DNA of 46,985 nt from Actinotignum schaalii (GTDB lineage: Bacteria; Actinomycetota; Actinomycetes; Actinomycetales; Actinomycetaceae), in contig NZ_JARBHJ010000015.1 in assembly GCF_028864145.1 (NCBI RefSeq), positions 1 through 46,985 on the forward strand, read 5' to 3'. The notes under the pieces are model-generated. The model saw nothing but the letters and a program-made list of their open reading frames with translations, was not told the DNA's origin and searched no databases. This document shows, in pieces, positions 23,648 to 31,562 of this stretch. The position numbers and the translations under genes were made by a program. The number at the start of each line of letters is the position of its first letter. Position 1 is the stretch's first letter.

Positions 23648-25399
23648 TCACACCTCCGGCGCATCGACGGCCTGCCACATCTCCCACAGCCGGGCGTATT
23701 CCCCGCCGCGCGCCACCAGCTCATCGTGGCTGCCCAGTTCAGCAACCCGCCCGTCGATCATGACGGCCACCCGGTCCGCGGAATGGGCACTGTAGAGGCG
23801 ATGCGCGATGGAAATAACGGTGCGCCCTTCCAGCACCCGTGCCAGGGCGCGCTCTGCTGAACGCGCCGCATTCGGATCCAACATTGCGGTGGCCTCATCC
23901 AAAATAAGGATCTGCGGGTCGAGCACAATAATGCGCGCCAGCGCTAGCTGCTGGGCCTGCGCGGGAGAAAGCTCCCGCGCCCCACCGGCCAGGCGCTCCT
24001 CCAGCGGCAGATCCAGTTCCACGGCCGCGAGCGCGGCCCGCATCTCCTCCTCGCTGGCATCCGCGCGGGCCATGCGTAGGTTATCGGCCACCGTTCCCAC
24101 GAATACATGATGTTCCTGCGTCACCAGCGACACCGTGGAATGCAGGTGATCCTCACGGATCCGAACAGCATCCGCCCCGCCAATCCGCACGGTTCCGGAT
24201 TCGGGCCGGTTAATACCGGCAATCAACCGGGCCAGCGTTGATTTACCCGCCCCGGAGGGCCCCACGATAGCCAGATGCTCCCCGCTGCGCACCTCCAGAT
24301 CCACGCCCTTGAGCGCGTAGGCGCGTGGCTCGCTCGGCCCGGCGTCGTCGTGCTGGGTGCGGCCGTAACGGAAACGCACCCCGCGCAATTCGACGTCCGT
24401 TCCGCGCGGCACCTCGGGGCGCGACTCCGGCGGAACCGTATCCACGCCGAAAATGCGGGCGAAAGACACCAGGGAATACTGCAATTCGGTGATGAACCAG
24501 CCAAGCTCTTCGAGCGGGCCCGCCAATTGGATCGCGAGCATCGTGACCGTGATGACTTCCCCAAGGGTGGCGGCGCCGCGCGGGATGAGCAACGCACCCA
24601 CCAGCGGCGTCACCAAGACCGGCAGCCACACGGACAGCGCCACGCCGGCGCGGAACAGCCACACAATCCCCGCGCCGTACGTTTCCACCCGCACGTGTTC
24701 CTCGATGAAGGTGCCCAGGCGCCCGAGGCGCACCCGGCCCAGGTTGAGGGCATCCACCGTGGTTTTTTGAGTCACGGTTTCGGAAACGGAACCCGCGAAA
24801 GCAGCGCGCACCGCGCTCCCGGATTGAAACACCGGGACGATGCGGCGCAGGAACCAGCGCACCACCGCGACCACCAGTGCCGTGAAGAAAAGCGTCCAGC
24901 CGAGGGCCGGGGCCGCCAGCAGCGCCGCGCCCAGCGAAACACAGACGGTGGTCACCAGCACCACGAGACTGGAAATTCCGCGTTGGATGAAGAATTGCAC
25001 GCGGGTGATATCGTCCGTGGTGCGGCCCAGGAGATCCCCGGAACCGGCGCTTTCCACCAGGTCAAGGGGCAGGTGGGTGATGCCGTGCACAACGCCATCA
25101 CGCAGCTGGGCGAAGATGCGGTTGCCGAAATATTCCGCGCGCAAGTCCGCGAGGAACGTGAACAGCGTATGGACCGCGACCGCTCCGAGCATCAGGGCGA
25201 TGAGCCCGGCCGCGCGGGCGGCTGCTTCCGGGTGGCCGGCGATATCTATGGCCCGACCGATCACGATAGGCGAGATGACGGCCGCGATCGCCGCCACTAG
25301 TTGCAGGCCCACGACCAGGCTGAATTCACCCAGGCGCCCGCGGACAATGCGCAGCAGGGCGCGCACGGAAAAACGGCGCGATGCGATAGGAAGGATCAT
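23648..25399 (-). CDS. Heterodimeric ABC exporter half, canonical ATP site with degenerate signature
   Basis: A 583-residue half-transporter with an N-terminal six-helix transmembrane domain (about 20-310) and a C-terminal ATPase. Walker A is intact (GPSGAGKST), as are the Q-loop (VTQEHHVF), Walker B with catalytic Glu (ILILDEAT) and the switch His (IAHR). The signature, however, reads ELSPAQ instead of LSGGQ. The start overlaps the stop of the partner gene (ATGA). In the dimer its Walker motifs face the intact signature of the partner, giving one working ATP site; the opposite site is broken on both faces. Probably exports a peptide, lipid or drug; substrate unknown. Confidence 0.9.
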   Translation of the reverse strand: MILPIASRRFSVRALLRIVRGRLGEFSLVVGLQLVAAIAAVISPIVIGRAIDIAGHPEAAARAAGLIALMLGAVAVHTLFTFLADLRAEYFGNRIFAQLRDGVVHGITHLPLDLVESAGSGDLLGRTTDDITRVQFFIQRGISSLVVLVTTVCVSLGAALLAAPALGWTLFFTALVVAVVRWFLRRIVPVFQSGSAVRAAFAGSVSETVTQKTTVDALNLGRVRLGRLGTFIEEHVRVETYGAGIVWLFRAGVALSVWLPVLVTPLVGALLIPRGAATLGEVITVTMLAIQLAGPLEELGWFITELQYSLVSFARIFGVDTVPPESRPEVPRGTDVELRGVRFRYGRTQHDDAGPSEPRAYALKGVDLEVRSGEHLAIVGPSGAGKSTLARLIAGINRPESGTVRIGGADAVRIREDHLHSTVSLVTQEHHVFVGTVADNLRMARADASEEEMRAALAAVELDLPLEERLAGGARELSPAQAQQLALARIIVLDPQILILDEATAMLDPNAARSAERALARVLEGRTVISIAHRLYSAHSADRVAVMIDGRVAELGSHDELVARGGEYARLWEMWQAVDAPEV

Positions 25400-27303
25400 G
25401 CCAGCTCCTCTCCGGTTTCCCGCACCACGATGCGGCGGTAGTCCGGGTGGTCGAGTAGGTGCGCGTGCGTGCCGCGCGCGATTTCTTTACCGTCACGAAT
25501 AAGAACGACGACGTCAGCCGCCCCCAGCACCAGCGGCGATGCCGAAACAACCACGGTGGTGCGCCCCTTCCGAGCCCTGGCTAGAGCAGCCGCGATACGA
25601 GCCTCGGTGTGGGAATCCACCGCGGAGGTGGGATCCACGAGGATGGCGATATCCGGGTCGCTGGCCAGCAAGCGGGCCAGCACCAGGCGCTGGCGCTGCC
25701 CACCCGACACATTGCGGCCGCGCTCGGTCACCGCGCCGTCCAGGCCGCCCAGCGAATCCACGGCATCGCGGGCCTGGGCTGCGGCCAGCGCGGCGGTGAG
25801 GCGATCATCGGCGCTGGTATCCGCGGGGGCGTGCTGGTGGCCGGCCTGCCCGCTCGAATAATCCTCGAAAAGCTGAGCGAGGGTGCGGGCCGGAACCTCC
25901 GGGGCGTGCTCGCCCTGCAGGTTCTCGCGCAGGGTACCGGCGAAAAGATCAGCAACCGGCCCGGAATAGCGGATATGGGCGCGCAGTTCATCCAGGGGAA
26001 TATCGACGGCGCGGGCGTCGCCCGGGGTGAGCGCCTCGCCCGCCTCACCGTCAGCTGGCGTAGTGGGCCAGCGCAGGTGAATGTCGGCGTCGTCGTTCAT
26101 CCGCGCGAGCCTTGCCGCAATGGCGGTGCCCTCCTCCACGTTCGCGCCCACCACGGCGGTGAAACGCCCGGCTTCGATGTGCAAGTCCGCCGCGGCGTCG
26201 TACAGCGACACGGTGCTCCAGGCCGGGGGAATCACGGTACCGGTATCGGGCAGCAGCGGTTCTGCCGCGAGCGCGCGGGTGATTTTTTTGGCGCTCACCC
26301 AGGCGCCCACCGCGGTCGCCGCGAAGCTCGCGAACATGACGATCGGCATGGAGAGGATGGCACAATAGCCGGCGAACGCGAAGAGTTCGCCGGCGGTGAG
26401 GTGGCCGCTCAGCAGCATGCTCACTCCCACGGTGACGATGACCGCCTGGAAAATAAGCGGACCGCCGTTCGTAACCGTGGACATGAGAGCGCGCGAGGGT
26501 GCGGCGTCGAAACCGGCCTTTTTGACCGCTTCCGATTGTTCGCGGTAGCGCGCATTGTAGTAATCTTCCCCGCCGACGCCGCGCATGACCCGCAGCCCGA
26601 CCACGCCATCCGTTGCCAGGGTGGTGAGTTTGCCCTGTTCTTCGCGCAGCGGTTCACGCCATTTGGCCATGACGCGCGAAATCCAGGAGATGACCGCCAT
26701 AACGAGCGGCAGGCCGATAATCACCGCGAGGCCGAGCGGCACGCTCATCCGCATCATGAGCACGGCCACCAGCCCAAAGGATAGGAACGACGCGAGCGTT
26801 GCCGGCGTATTGATGAACATCGAGCCGACCATATAGGTATCCGAGTTGAGCACGGAGACGACGTCGCCCGTTTGCATCTCCAGATTGGTGCGGCGCGGGA
26901 AAAGCCGGGCGGCGAGGGTGCGCTGCGGATTAATCATCGTGCGCATCCAGATCACATTTTCGGGGATTTCCGTGCAGAGTGTCAGGGCAAGAACAAGGGT
27001 GGCGACGACGAAGGCCCCCGCCGGAGCGAGGAGCTCGGACGTGATGCCGTGCTCCAGCCCGGAATCTAGCATTTTCCCGACGAAGTGAATTTGGCTGACA
27101 CTTGCTACCGAGGTCAGGCAGGCAATGAGCGTGGTCAGTGCGATCACCCCGGCATTTTCGCGGCCAACGGCGAGGAGGAACGCGAGGGGGCGATTCGGGT
27201 AGGCGTGAATATGTTCTTCGGAGAAGCGCAGCGAACGCGGGCGGAAGCCGGCGAAGCGGGAGATATGCGGGGTGGATGTGGAGGCGGCCGAGGGCTGGGT
27301 CAT
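25396..27303 (-). CDS. Heterodimeric ABC exporter half lacking a P-loop
   Basis: A 635-residue half-transporter with a six-helix membrane domain (about 50-340) and a C-terminal ATPase-like domain. The Walker A position reads VVGANVEEGTAIA: the GKS/T is gone. The acidic Walker B end reads VDPTSAVD, so the catalytic Glu is replaced. The signature VSGGQRQRL is intact. This is more degenerate than usual in heterodimeric exporters, where the non-hydrolysing site usually still binds ATP. An insertion of ~45 residues (EVPARTLAQLFEDYSSGQAG onwards) precedes the signature. GAGGAA supports the ATG at 27303 rather than an upstream TTG. First gene of a two-gene operon. Confidence 0.9.
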   Translation of the reverse strand: MTQPSAASTSTPHISRFAGFRPRSLRFSEEHIHAYPNRPLAFLLAVGRENAGVIALTTLIACLTSVASVSQIHFVGKMLDSGLEHGITSELLAPAGAFVVATLVLALTLCTEIPENVIWMRTMINPQRTLAARLFPRRTNLEMQTGDVVSVLNSDTYMVGSMFINTPATLASFLSFGLVAVLMMRMSVPLGLAVIIGLPLVMAVISWISRVMAKWREPLREEQGKLTTLATDGVVGLRVMRGVGGEDYYNARYREQSEAVKKAGFDAAPSRALMSTVTNGGPLIFQAVIVTVGVSMLLSGHLTAGELFAFAGYCAILSMPIVMFASFAATAVGAWVSAKKITRALAAEPLLPDTGTVIPPAWSTVSLYDAAADLHIEAGRFTAVVGANVEEGTAIAARLARMNDDADIHLRWPTTPADGEAGEALTPGDARAVDIPLDELRAHIRYSGPVADLFAGTLRENLQGEHAPEVPARTLAQLFEDYSSGQAGHQHAPADTSADDRLTAALAAAQARDAVDSLGGLDGAVTERGRNVSGGQRQRLVLARLLASDPDIAILVDPTSAVDSHTEARIAAALARARKGRTTVVVSASPLVLGAADVVVLIRDGKEIARGTHAHLLDHPDYRRIVVRETGEELA

Positions 27304-27575
27304 GGGATTCCTCAAGATGCTGTGATTCGAATATTCCGTGGAGCTGGATCAGGATGTGGATCCGAAGCCGAGCTAGAGCCGAGCGGGTTCGGGGCTGGAG
27401 CTGAGCGGAGCACGCAAAAGTTGCGGCGGTACGAGGAGCTGGCGCGAGGGCGCCGATGTACCTACCGGTGAGTGCTGCGTGCGTGACCTGGCGTGACTGC
27501 CGCGCTTCAACGCGAGGCGCCACGCCGATCTAGAGGAATAGTTGAATGCCCATGGGCGAAATCGTAGCACAGAAA

Positions 27576-27690
27576 TTTCGGGGGCCGCGCGCAACTCTGT
27601 TCGGTAGCCACGCGCCCGAAAGCCGAGCGTTCCGTATACCGAGTGCCCGATAAGCCAAAGAACCATAAACCGGGTGCCCTATAACTCCAA
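27576..27690 (-). repeat. 30-bp-periodic motif array with inverted end (array C1, leftward)
   Basis: On the minus strand, TTATAGGGCACCCGG, TTATCGGGCACTCGG and TTTCGGGCGCGTGG recur at 31 and 30 bases (plus-strand anchors at 27674, 27643 and 27613). They end in an inverted CCCCGAAA (27576-27582), 46 bp from the outer edge of the last direct copy. The array runs leftward from dyad element copy C. It lies in a 1069-base gene-free gap; 27304-27575 shows nothing I can assign. Confidence 0.6.
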
Positions 27691-27725
27691 TCTCAGGAGT
27701 CACACCTGTACCTGCGGAGGGACTA

Positions 27726-27784
27726 TGTGTTGTCAGAGCTGTACTTCGTATGTACGACATCCGCAGTACACTCCGGAAAACACA
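27726..27784 (+). repeat. Dyad element, copy C
   Basis: TGTGTTGTCAGAGCTGTACT, TCGTATGTACGACATCCGC, AGTACACTCCGGAAAACACA. It is nearly identical to copy D over ~58 bases and close to copy B. The inner arms are GAG(C)TGTACT / AGTACACTC; the outer arms are TGTGTT / AACACA. Arrays extend from both sides: C1 to the left, C2 and C3 to the right. Confidence 0.8.
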
Positions 27785-27846
27785 TACCGGGTTCGGCGGC
27801 CTACGCGCTCGCGATATTGCCCGCGCGCGTGCCAAAATCCAGCAGG

Positions 27847-27937
27847 CCCCGCAAAGTGTGCGTCACGAACCTCGCAGCCCGCAAAGTGTGCGTGAGGAAC
27901 ATGGAATCAGGTGAAAACGGTACTCACACGCACACTT
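27847..27937 (+). repeat. 30-bp-periodic motif array with inverted end (array C2)
   Basis: CCCGCAAAGTGTGCGT occurs at 27848 and 27878, exactly 30 bases apart. The inverted copy ACGCACACTT is at 27928-27937, 54 bp (outer edge) from the second direct motif at 27884. The segment between them contains AATCAGGTGAAAACGGT, which resembles AATCAGGCCAAAATGGT at the same place in array C3. Confidence 0.75.
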
Positions 27938-27976
27938 GTTCGCGATGAAGGCTCGTCACCGAGTCCGGGGTAAACA

Positions 27977-28067
27977 TAGTGCAAATTCCGGACGGTCAGG
28001 GTCGCGTAGTGCAAACTCAGAGCAGAAATCAGGCCAAAATGGTGCGTAGATTTGCACCCTGTTGTGG
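27977..28067 (+). repeat. 30-bp-periodic motif array with inverted end (array C3)
   Basis: TAGTGCAAA at 27977 and 28007 (30 bases apart), inverted ATTTGCACC at 28050-28058. The spacing (30, then 40 between GCAAA and TTTGC) is identical to array B, and 28007-28067 is strongly similar to 18427-18487. The first inter-motif segment differs between the two loci. Confidence 0.8.
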
Positions 28068-28121
28068 GATCGCTGTTGAACCCTCAGCAACACGACCCGG
28101 AGCCGGCATGCGAAAAGCACA

Positions 28122-28174
28122 GAGCCGCACCCGAGCGGCTCGTTATTTGTAAAGGCGAAAATCAGTGTCGCCTT
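28122..28174 (+). terminator. Two adjacent hairpins in the gap before tRNA-Leu
   Basis: GAGCCGC/GCGGCTC (28122-28141) followed by GTTATTTGT, then AAGGCGA/TCGCCTT (28152-28174). They could be terminators or remnants of a small RNA. The rest, to 28372, holds nothing I recognise. Confidence 0.35.
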
Positions 28175-28372
28175 AACCGCTACCGCTTCCGCGGGCGGGT
28201 AGCTGGGTGCCGGTTTAGTCCGAGGCCAACTACGTATTGAGTATCGCAGTCCGGCGGTGCTGCCGTCCAGAGTTGAAATGGGTAAACCAAAATAACTGAG
28301 GGATTACTACCACGGTGTGATGCTACCGATTTGTGGCGCGATATCACGGAAATCTATTGCCATGACCAACTG

Positions 28373-28459
28373 TGGTGCTCAAGGGGGGAGTTGAACCCCC
28401 ACGCCCTCACGGGCACACGGACCTGAACCGTGCGCGTCTGCCTATTCCGCCACTTGAGC
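28373..28459 (-). tRNA. tRNA-Leu (anticodon CAG)
   Basis: An 87-nt class II tRNA. The acceptor arms GCTCAAG / CTTGAGC are followed by discriminator A and an encoded CCA. The D-arm has GGCGGAAT-AGGCAGACGC. The anticodon stem CACGG/CCGTG encloses the seven-base loop TTCAGGT, giving anticodon CAG for CUG codons. The variable arm is GCCCGTGAGGGC, and the T-arm is GGGGG-TTCAACT-CCCCC. All stems pair. Confidence 0.97.
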
Positions 28460-28472
28460 AAGTGCACGTATG

Positions 28473-28502
28473 AGCTTATCGTCTCATCCGCGATTAGTCC
28501 AA
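28473..28502 (-). promoter_or_regulatory. Promoter of tRNA-Leu
   Basis: TTGGAC (28497-28502) and TAAGCT (28473-28478) on the minus strand, 18 bases apart, with the mature tRNA beginning 13 bases downstream. Good agreement with a housekeeping sigma promoter. Confidence 0.6.
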
Positions 28503-28757
28503 GTTTTTGCAGCACGAATTTACGTGAGACGCGTCGCAGCGCGGCAGTTTCCGCCATCCCAGCGCCAGCAGTCGTTCACAGCCAGAGCACCTGCGGGTAC
28601 GTAGCACCGCCCCGCCAGCGCTGCGCCGTCGCGCCTCCACCAGCACCCCCGCACGGTCCGCGCGCTCCACACGGTCCTCACCCCCACCACCCCCACCTTC
28701 CGCTCCGCTCACGGCGCGGAAGGTAGCGGCGCACCGGCGCGGGCGATTACAGTCGCC

Positions 28758-28763
28758 TATAGA
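28758..28763 (+). promoter_or_regulatory. Putative -10 of the fha-pstP-rodA-pbpA-pknB operon
   Basis: TATAGA 39 bases before the fhaA start; the -35 is not recognisable. The preceding 28503-28757 is gene-free and contains Pro-codon-like CA/CC repeats with no supported feature. Confidence 0.4.
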
Positions 28764-28801
28764 ACCGCAGAACCGACATTGCAGAGGGAAGGGGCAGGGC
28801 C

Positions 28802-29500
28802 ATGGGTGCCCTCGGGAAGTTTGAAAAGGGAGTGGAGAACGCCGTCGCCGGGGCGTTTCGTGTTTTCCAGTCCGAGCTAAAACCGGTGGAGATCCTCACC
28901 GATATTAAAAAGGCCATGACACGTGACGCTGCCGAACTCTCCCGCGAGCGCACCGTTGCCCCCAATATTTTCACGGTCGCGCTCGCCCCGGCGGATCTGG
29001 CCCGGGTGGATTCCTGGGGCCAGGAGGCGCTCCGCGAGGAACTCGCCCGCTCCGCGGTGGAATACGCCACCGAACAGGACTATCTATTCGTCGGCCCCAT
29101 TGAGATCACATTCGAGGAGGATCCCCAGTTGCGCGAAGGAACAGCACGCACCCGGACAACCACGCAGCGCGGAGCCATCGCCCCGGCCACTCGCAGCGCC
29201 GGCACGGAGGAGAACCCGCTCATCCAGGTGGGGCGGGACCGCTACCTCCTCACCGGCACCACCGCGATTATCGGCCGCGGTTCCGATTGCGATATCAGCG
29301 TGGACGACTCGGGCATCTCCCGGCACCACCTCGAGCTGCAAGTCACCCCGAATGGCGTGATCGCCACGGACCTCAACTCCACCAACGGCACCTTCGTGGA
29401 AGGTCACCGCATTAGCGCGGCCACCCTGGTGGACGGCAATACCATCACCATCGGCCGCACCCACATTATGTTCTGGACTGGAACGGCTTCCGCCTCATGA
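28802..29500 (+). CDS. fhaA: FHA-domain protein FhaA (DUF3662 + FHA)
   Basis: A 232-residue cytoplasmic adaptor. Residues 1-118 are the FhaA N-terminal domain (DUF3662; MGALGKFEKGVENAVAGAFR, VEILTDIKKAM, PNIFTVALAP). Residues about 140-230 are a forkhead-associated domain with the phosphothreonine-binding loop (IIGRGSDCDI, ISRHHLEL, LNSTNGTFVEG). In mycobacteria FhaA binds phosphorylated partners in the PknB pathway and regulates peptidoglycan synthesis. The linker is much shorter than in mycobacterial FhaA. AAGGGG precedes the ATG. It is the first gene of a tight operon and its stop overlaps fhaB by 4 bases. Confidence 0.95.
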   Translation: MGALGKFEKGVENAVAGAFRVFQSELKPVEILTDIKKAMTRDAAELSRERTVAPNIFTVALAPADLARVDSWGQEALREELARSAVEYATEQDYLFVGPIEITFEEDPQLREGTARTRTTTQRGAIAPATRSAGTEENPLIQVGRDRYLLTGTTAIIGRGSDCDISVDDSGISRHHLELQVTPNGVIATDLNSTNGTFVEGHRISAATLVDGNTITIGRTHIMFWTGTASAS

Positions 29501-29994
29501 ATCTCGCAATAACCTTATTGCGCTTCGGTTTTCTAGCGCTGCTGTGGCTGTTTATTTTCGCCGTCGTGCTAACGGTGCGCCGCGATGTGCTGGGAACGGA
29601 CGTGCGGCGTCGTTCTTCTCTTCTTTCGGCACGACGCCGCAGCATGCACGCGCCCGCCCCCGCGGAAAACGACTCCCCCGCGCCGCCTGCCGCGCCGGTT
29701 GAACGGCCCGTTTACCTGGTGGTAACCGGCGGTCCGCTGCTGGGAACCGCGGTGCCGCTCAGCTCGCAACCGGTATATATCGGGCGCGCCCCGGATAACA
29801 CTCTCGTCCTGGATGACACCTACGCCTCCGGGCATCACGCCCGTATTTTCGCGGCGGAGGGCCGGCGCTGGGTGGAGGATCTGGGCTCAACAAACGGTAC
29901 CCTGGTAGGGGGGATCCGCATTAACGGCACGGCCGCGCTGGACCCCGGCGTTGTCATTCAGGTGGGGGAAACCACGATGGAGCTACAAGTTTGA
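29497..29994 (+). CDS. fhaB: Membrane-anchored FHA-domain protein FhaB (FipA/GarA-like position)
   Basis: A 165-residue protein with one N-terminal transmembrane helix (about 8-28, LLRFGFLALLWLFIFAVVL), a basic linker and a C-terminal FHA domain (about 80-163) with YIGRAPDNTLV, SGHHARIF and LGSTNGTLVGG. It reads phosphothreonine marks placed by PknB. In other actinobacteria FhaB acts with FhaA, RodA and PbpA in elongation and division. Overlaps of 4 bases at both ends (ATGA with fhaA, TTGA with pstP) show translational coupling. Confidence 0.94.
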   Translation: MNLAITLLRFGFLALLWLFIFAVVLTVRRDVLGTDVRRRSSLLSARRRSMHAPAPAENDSPAPPAAPVERPVYLVVTGGPLLGTAVPLSSQPVYIGRAPDNTLVLDDTYASGHHARIFAAEGRRWVEDLGSTNGTLVGGIRINGTAALDPGVVIQVGETTMELQV

Positions 29995-31562
29995 GTATTC
30001 AGCTACGCTACGCGGCGTTTTCCGATGTCGGCCTGGTTCGTTCCAATAACCAGGACGGTGGCTACGCCTCGCCTCATTTGCTCGTTGTGGCAGATGGAAT
30101 GGGCGGGGCGGCCGCCGGAGATATCGCGTCATCGGTCACGGTGGGGCATCTGGTGGCTGTCGATGATGTGCACGCCGCCGATGATTTGCTGCCGGTGCTG
30201 CGCCGCGCGGTGGAAGCCGCGCATGACGATATGCTCGAGCTCGTTGCGGAGAACCCGAAAATGGCGGGCATGGGCACCACTTGCATCGCCATGCTGCGGG
30301 CCTCGAATAAGCTCGCGATGGTTCATATCGGTGATTCGCGCGCCTACCTTTTGCGGGATGGCAAGCTCGGCCAGGTCACGCATGACCACACTCTAGTTCA
30401 GTACCTCGTGGATCACGGCCGGCTCACCCCGGAGGAAGCTGAACACCACCCGCAGCGCAATGTGATTATGCGGGCGCTCGGAGATACCCCCGGCGAGGTC
30501 GAGCTGGATGAATCCGTGCGGGAAGCCCGGGTGGGCGACCGCTGGCTACTGTGCTCGGACGGCCTATTTGGCGTGGTTGCGCACGACACCATCGAACACG
30601 CCATGTCCGCGATCCCCGACCTGCACCAGCTGGGCGAACACCTCATCGATTTAGCGTTGGCGGCCGGCGCCCCCGATAACGTCACCGTGATTCTTGCGGA
30701 TGTTGTGGACGACGCCACACTCACCAGCCCGCTGCCCTCCCAACCCATTGTGGTCGGTTCGGCGGCGCGTGATTACCGCCGGCCCACCCGCGGGGGTAAT
30801 TCCGCCGCGGCCAAGGCGGCGACGCTGACGCAAAATGCTAGTACCGGGGCCGGCGCTGGCGTGGGAGCTACGGCTGCGACTGCGGCTGATGGTGGCGCGG
30901 GCACAAACGGATCAGTGGCTCCGGCTGGAAAAGATAGGTCGGGAAGCTGCGCCCCGTCCGGCGCTGGCACACCTTCGGGCACCGGCCCCAAGAATAAATC
31001 CGCAAAAACTAGCCCGGCGAGCGGGGCCACCGGCGGCGCGTCCAGTGTGGGCCGCGGCACATCCGGTGTGGGCCGCGGGGATTCGGGCGCGGAGGGCGCT
31101 CCTCGCGCGCGCTGGGGAGCGCGTTTGGCGGTTATTCTGACCGTCGTGGCCCTGGCGGTGGCCGGCCTTGTCGGCGCTTACCGCTGGACCCAGAGCCGCT
31201 ACTACGTGGCCAATAACAATGGCATCGTCACGATCTATCAGGGAATTCCGCAGCGGCTCGGCCCGCTGGAGTTCTCCCACGCGGCGGAAGCTACTGATCT
31301 CCAGGTCCGCGACCTCACCCCGGTGGCCCAAGATCGCCTTGCCACGCCCATCACGCGCGCTTCGCTGCGCGAAGCGCGCGCCGTCGTCGCCGCACTCCGA
31401 GAACAAAAAGCCCAGAACAACGAGCCAACGCCGGCGCCCGCTACGCCCGGCGCCGCGGCAACGCCCACGCCCGCGAGCGCGAGCCCCGCACCCGAGGCCC
31501 CGGCTGCACCCGCGCCAGCACCGGCCGCACCCACCCCCGCGAACCCGGGAGAGAACCGATGA
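29991..31562 (+). CDS. pstP: PP2C-family serine/threonine phosphatase PstP
   Basis: A 523-residue protein. The N-terminal PP2C domain (1-240) holds the metal-binding and catalytic motifs (LVRSNNQDGG, VVADGMGGAAAGDIAS, HIGDSRAYLL, LCSDGLFG, APDNVTVIL). An Ala/Gly/Thr/Lys-rich linker follows, then one transmembrane helix (about 378-400, RLAVILTVVALAVAGLVGAY), an extracytoplasmic segment (~70 residues) and a Pro/Ala tail. It reverses PknB phosphorylation. The start is TTG, overlapping the fhaB stop by 4 bases. Confidence 0.95.
   Translation: MSIQLRYAAFSDVGLVRSNNQDGGYASPHLLVVADGMGGAAAGDIASSVTVGHLVAVDDVHAADDLLPVLRRAVEAAHDDMLELVAENPKMAGMGTTCIAMLRASNKLAMVHIGDSRAYLLRDGKLGQVTHDHTLVQYLVDHGRLTPEEAEHHPQRNVIMRALGDTPGEVELDESVREARVGDRWLLCSDGLFGVVAHDTIEHAMSAIPDLHQLGEHLIDLALAAGAPDNVTVILADVVDDATLTSPLPSQPIVVGSAARDYRRPTRGGNSAAAKAATLTQNASTGAGAGVGATAATAADGGAGTNGSVAPAGKDRSGSCAPSGAGTPSGTGPKNKSAKTSPASGATGGASSVGRGTSGVGRGDSGAEGAPRARWGARLAVILTVVALAVAGLVGAYRWTQSRYYVANNNGIVTIYQGIPQRLGPLEFSHAAEATDLQVRDLTPVAQDRLATPITRASLREARAVVAALREQKAQNNEPTPAPATPGAAATPTPASASPAPEAPAAPAPAPAAPTPANPGENR

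Noticed and set aside
27690-27800. Conserved small peptide in the dyad elements (FRSVL..SYI.STALTT in several copies)
   Set aside because: The frames have no shared start or ribosome-binding site and differ at all codon positions equally. The likeness follows from the DNA repeat itself.
28373-28459. Integration (att) site at tRNA-Leu
   Set aside because: No duplicated tRNA 3' end and no integrase were seen in the window.
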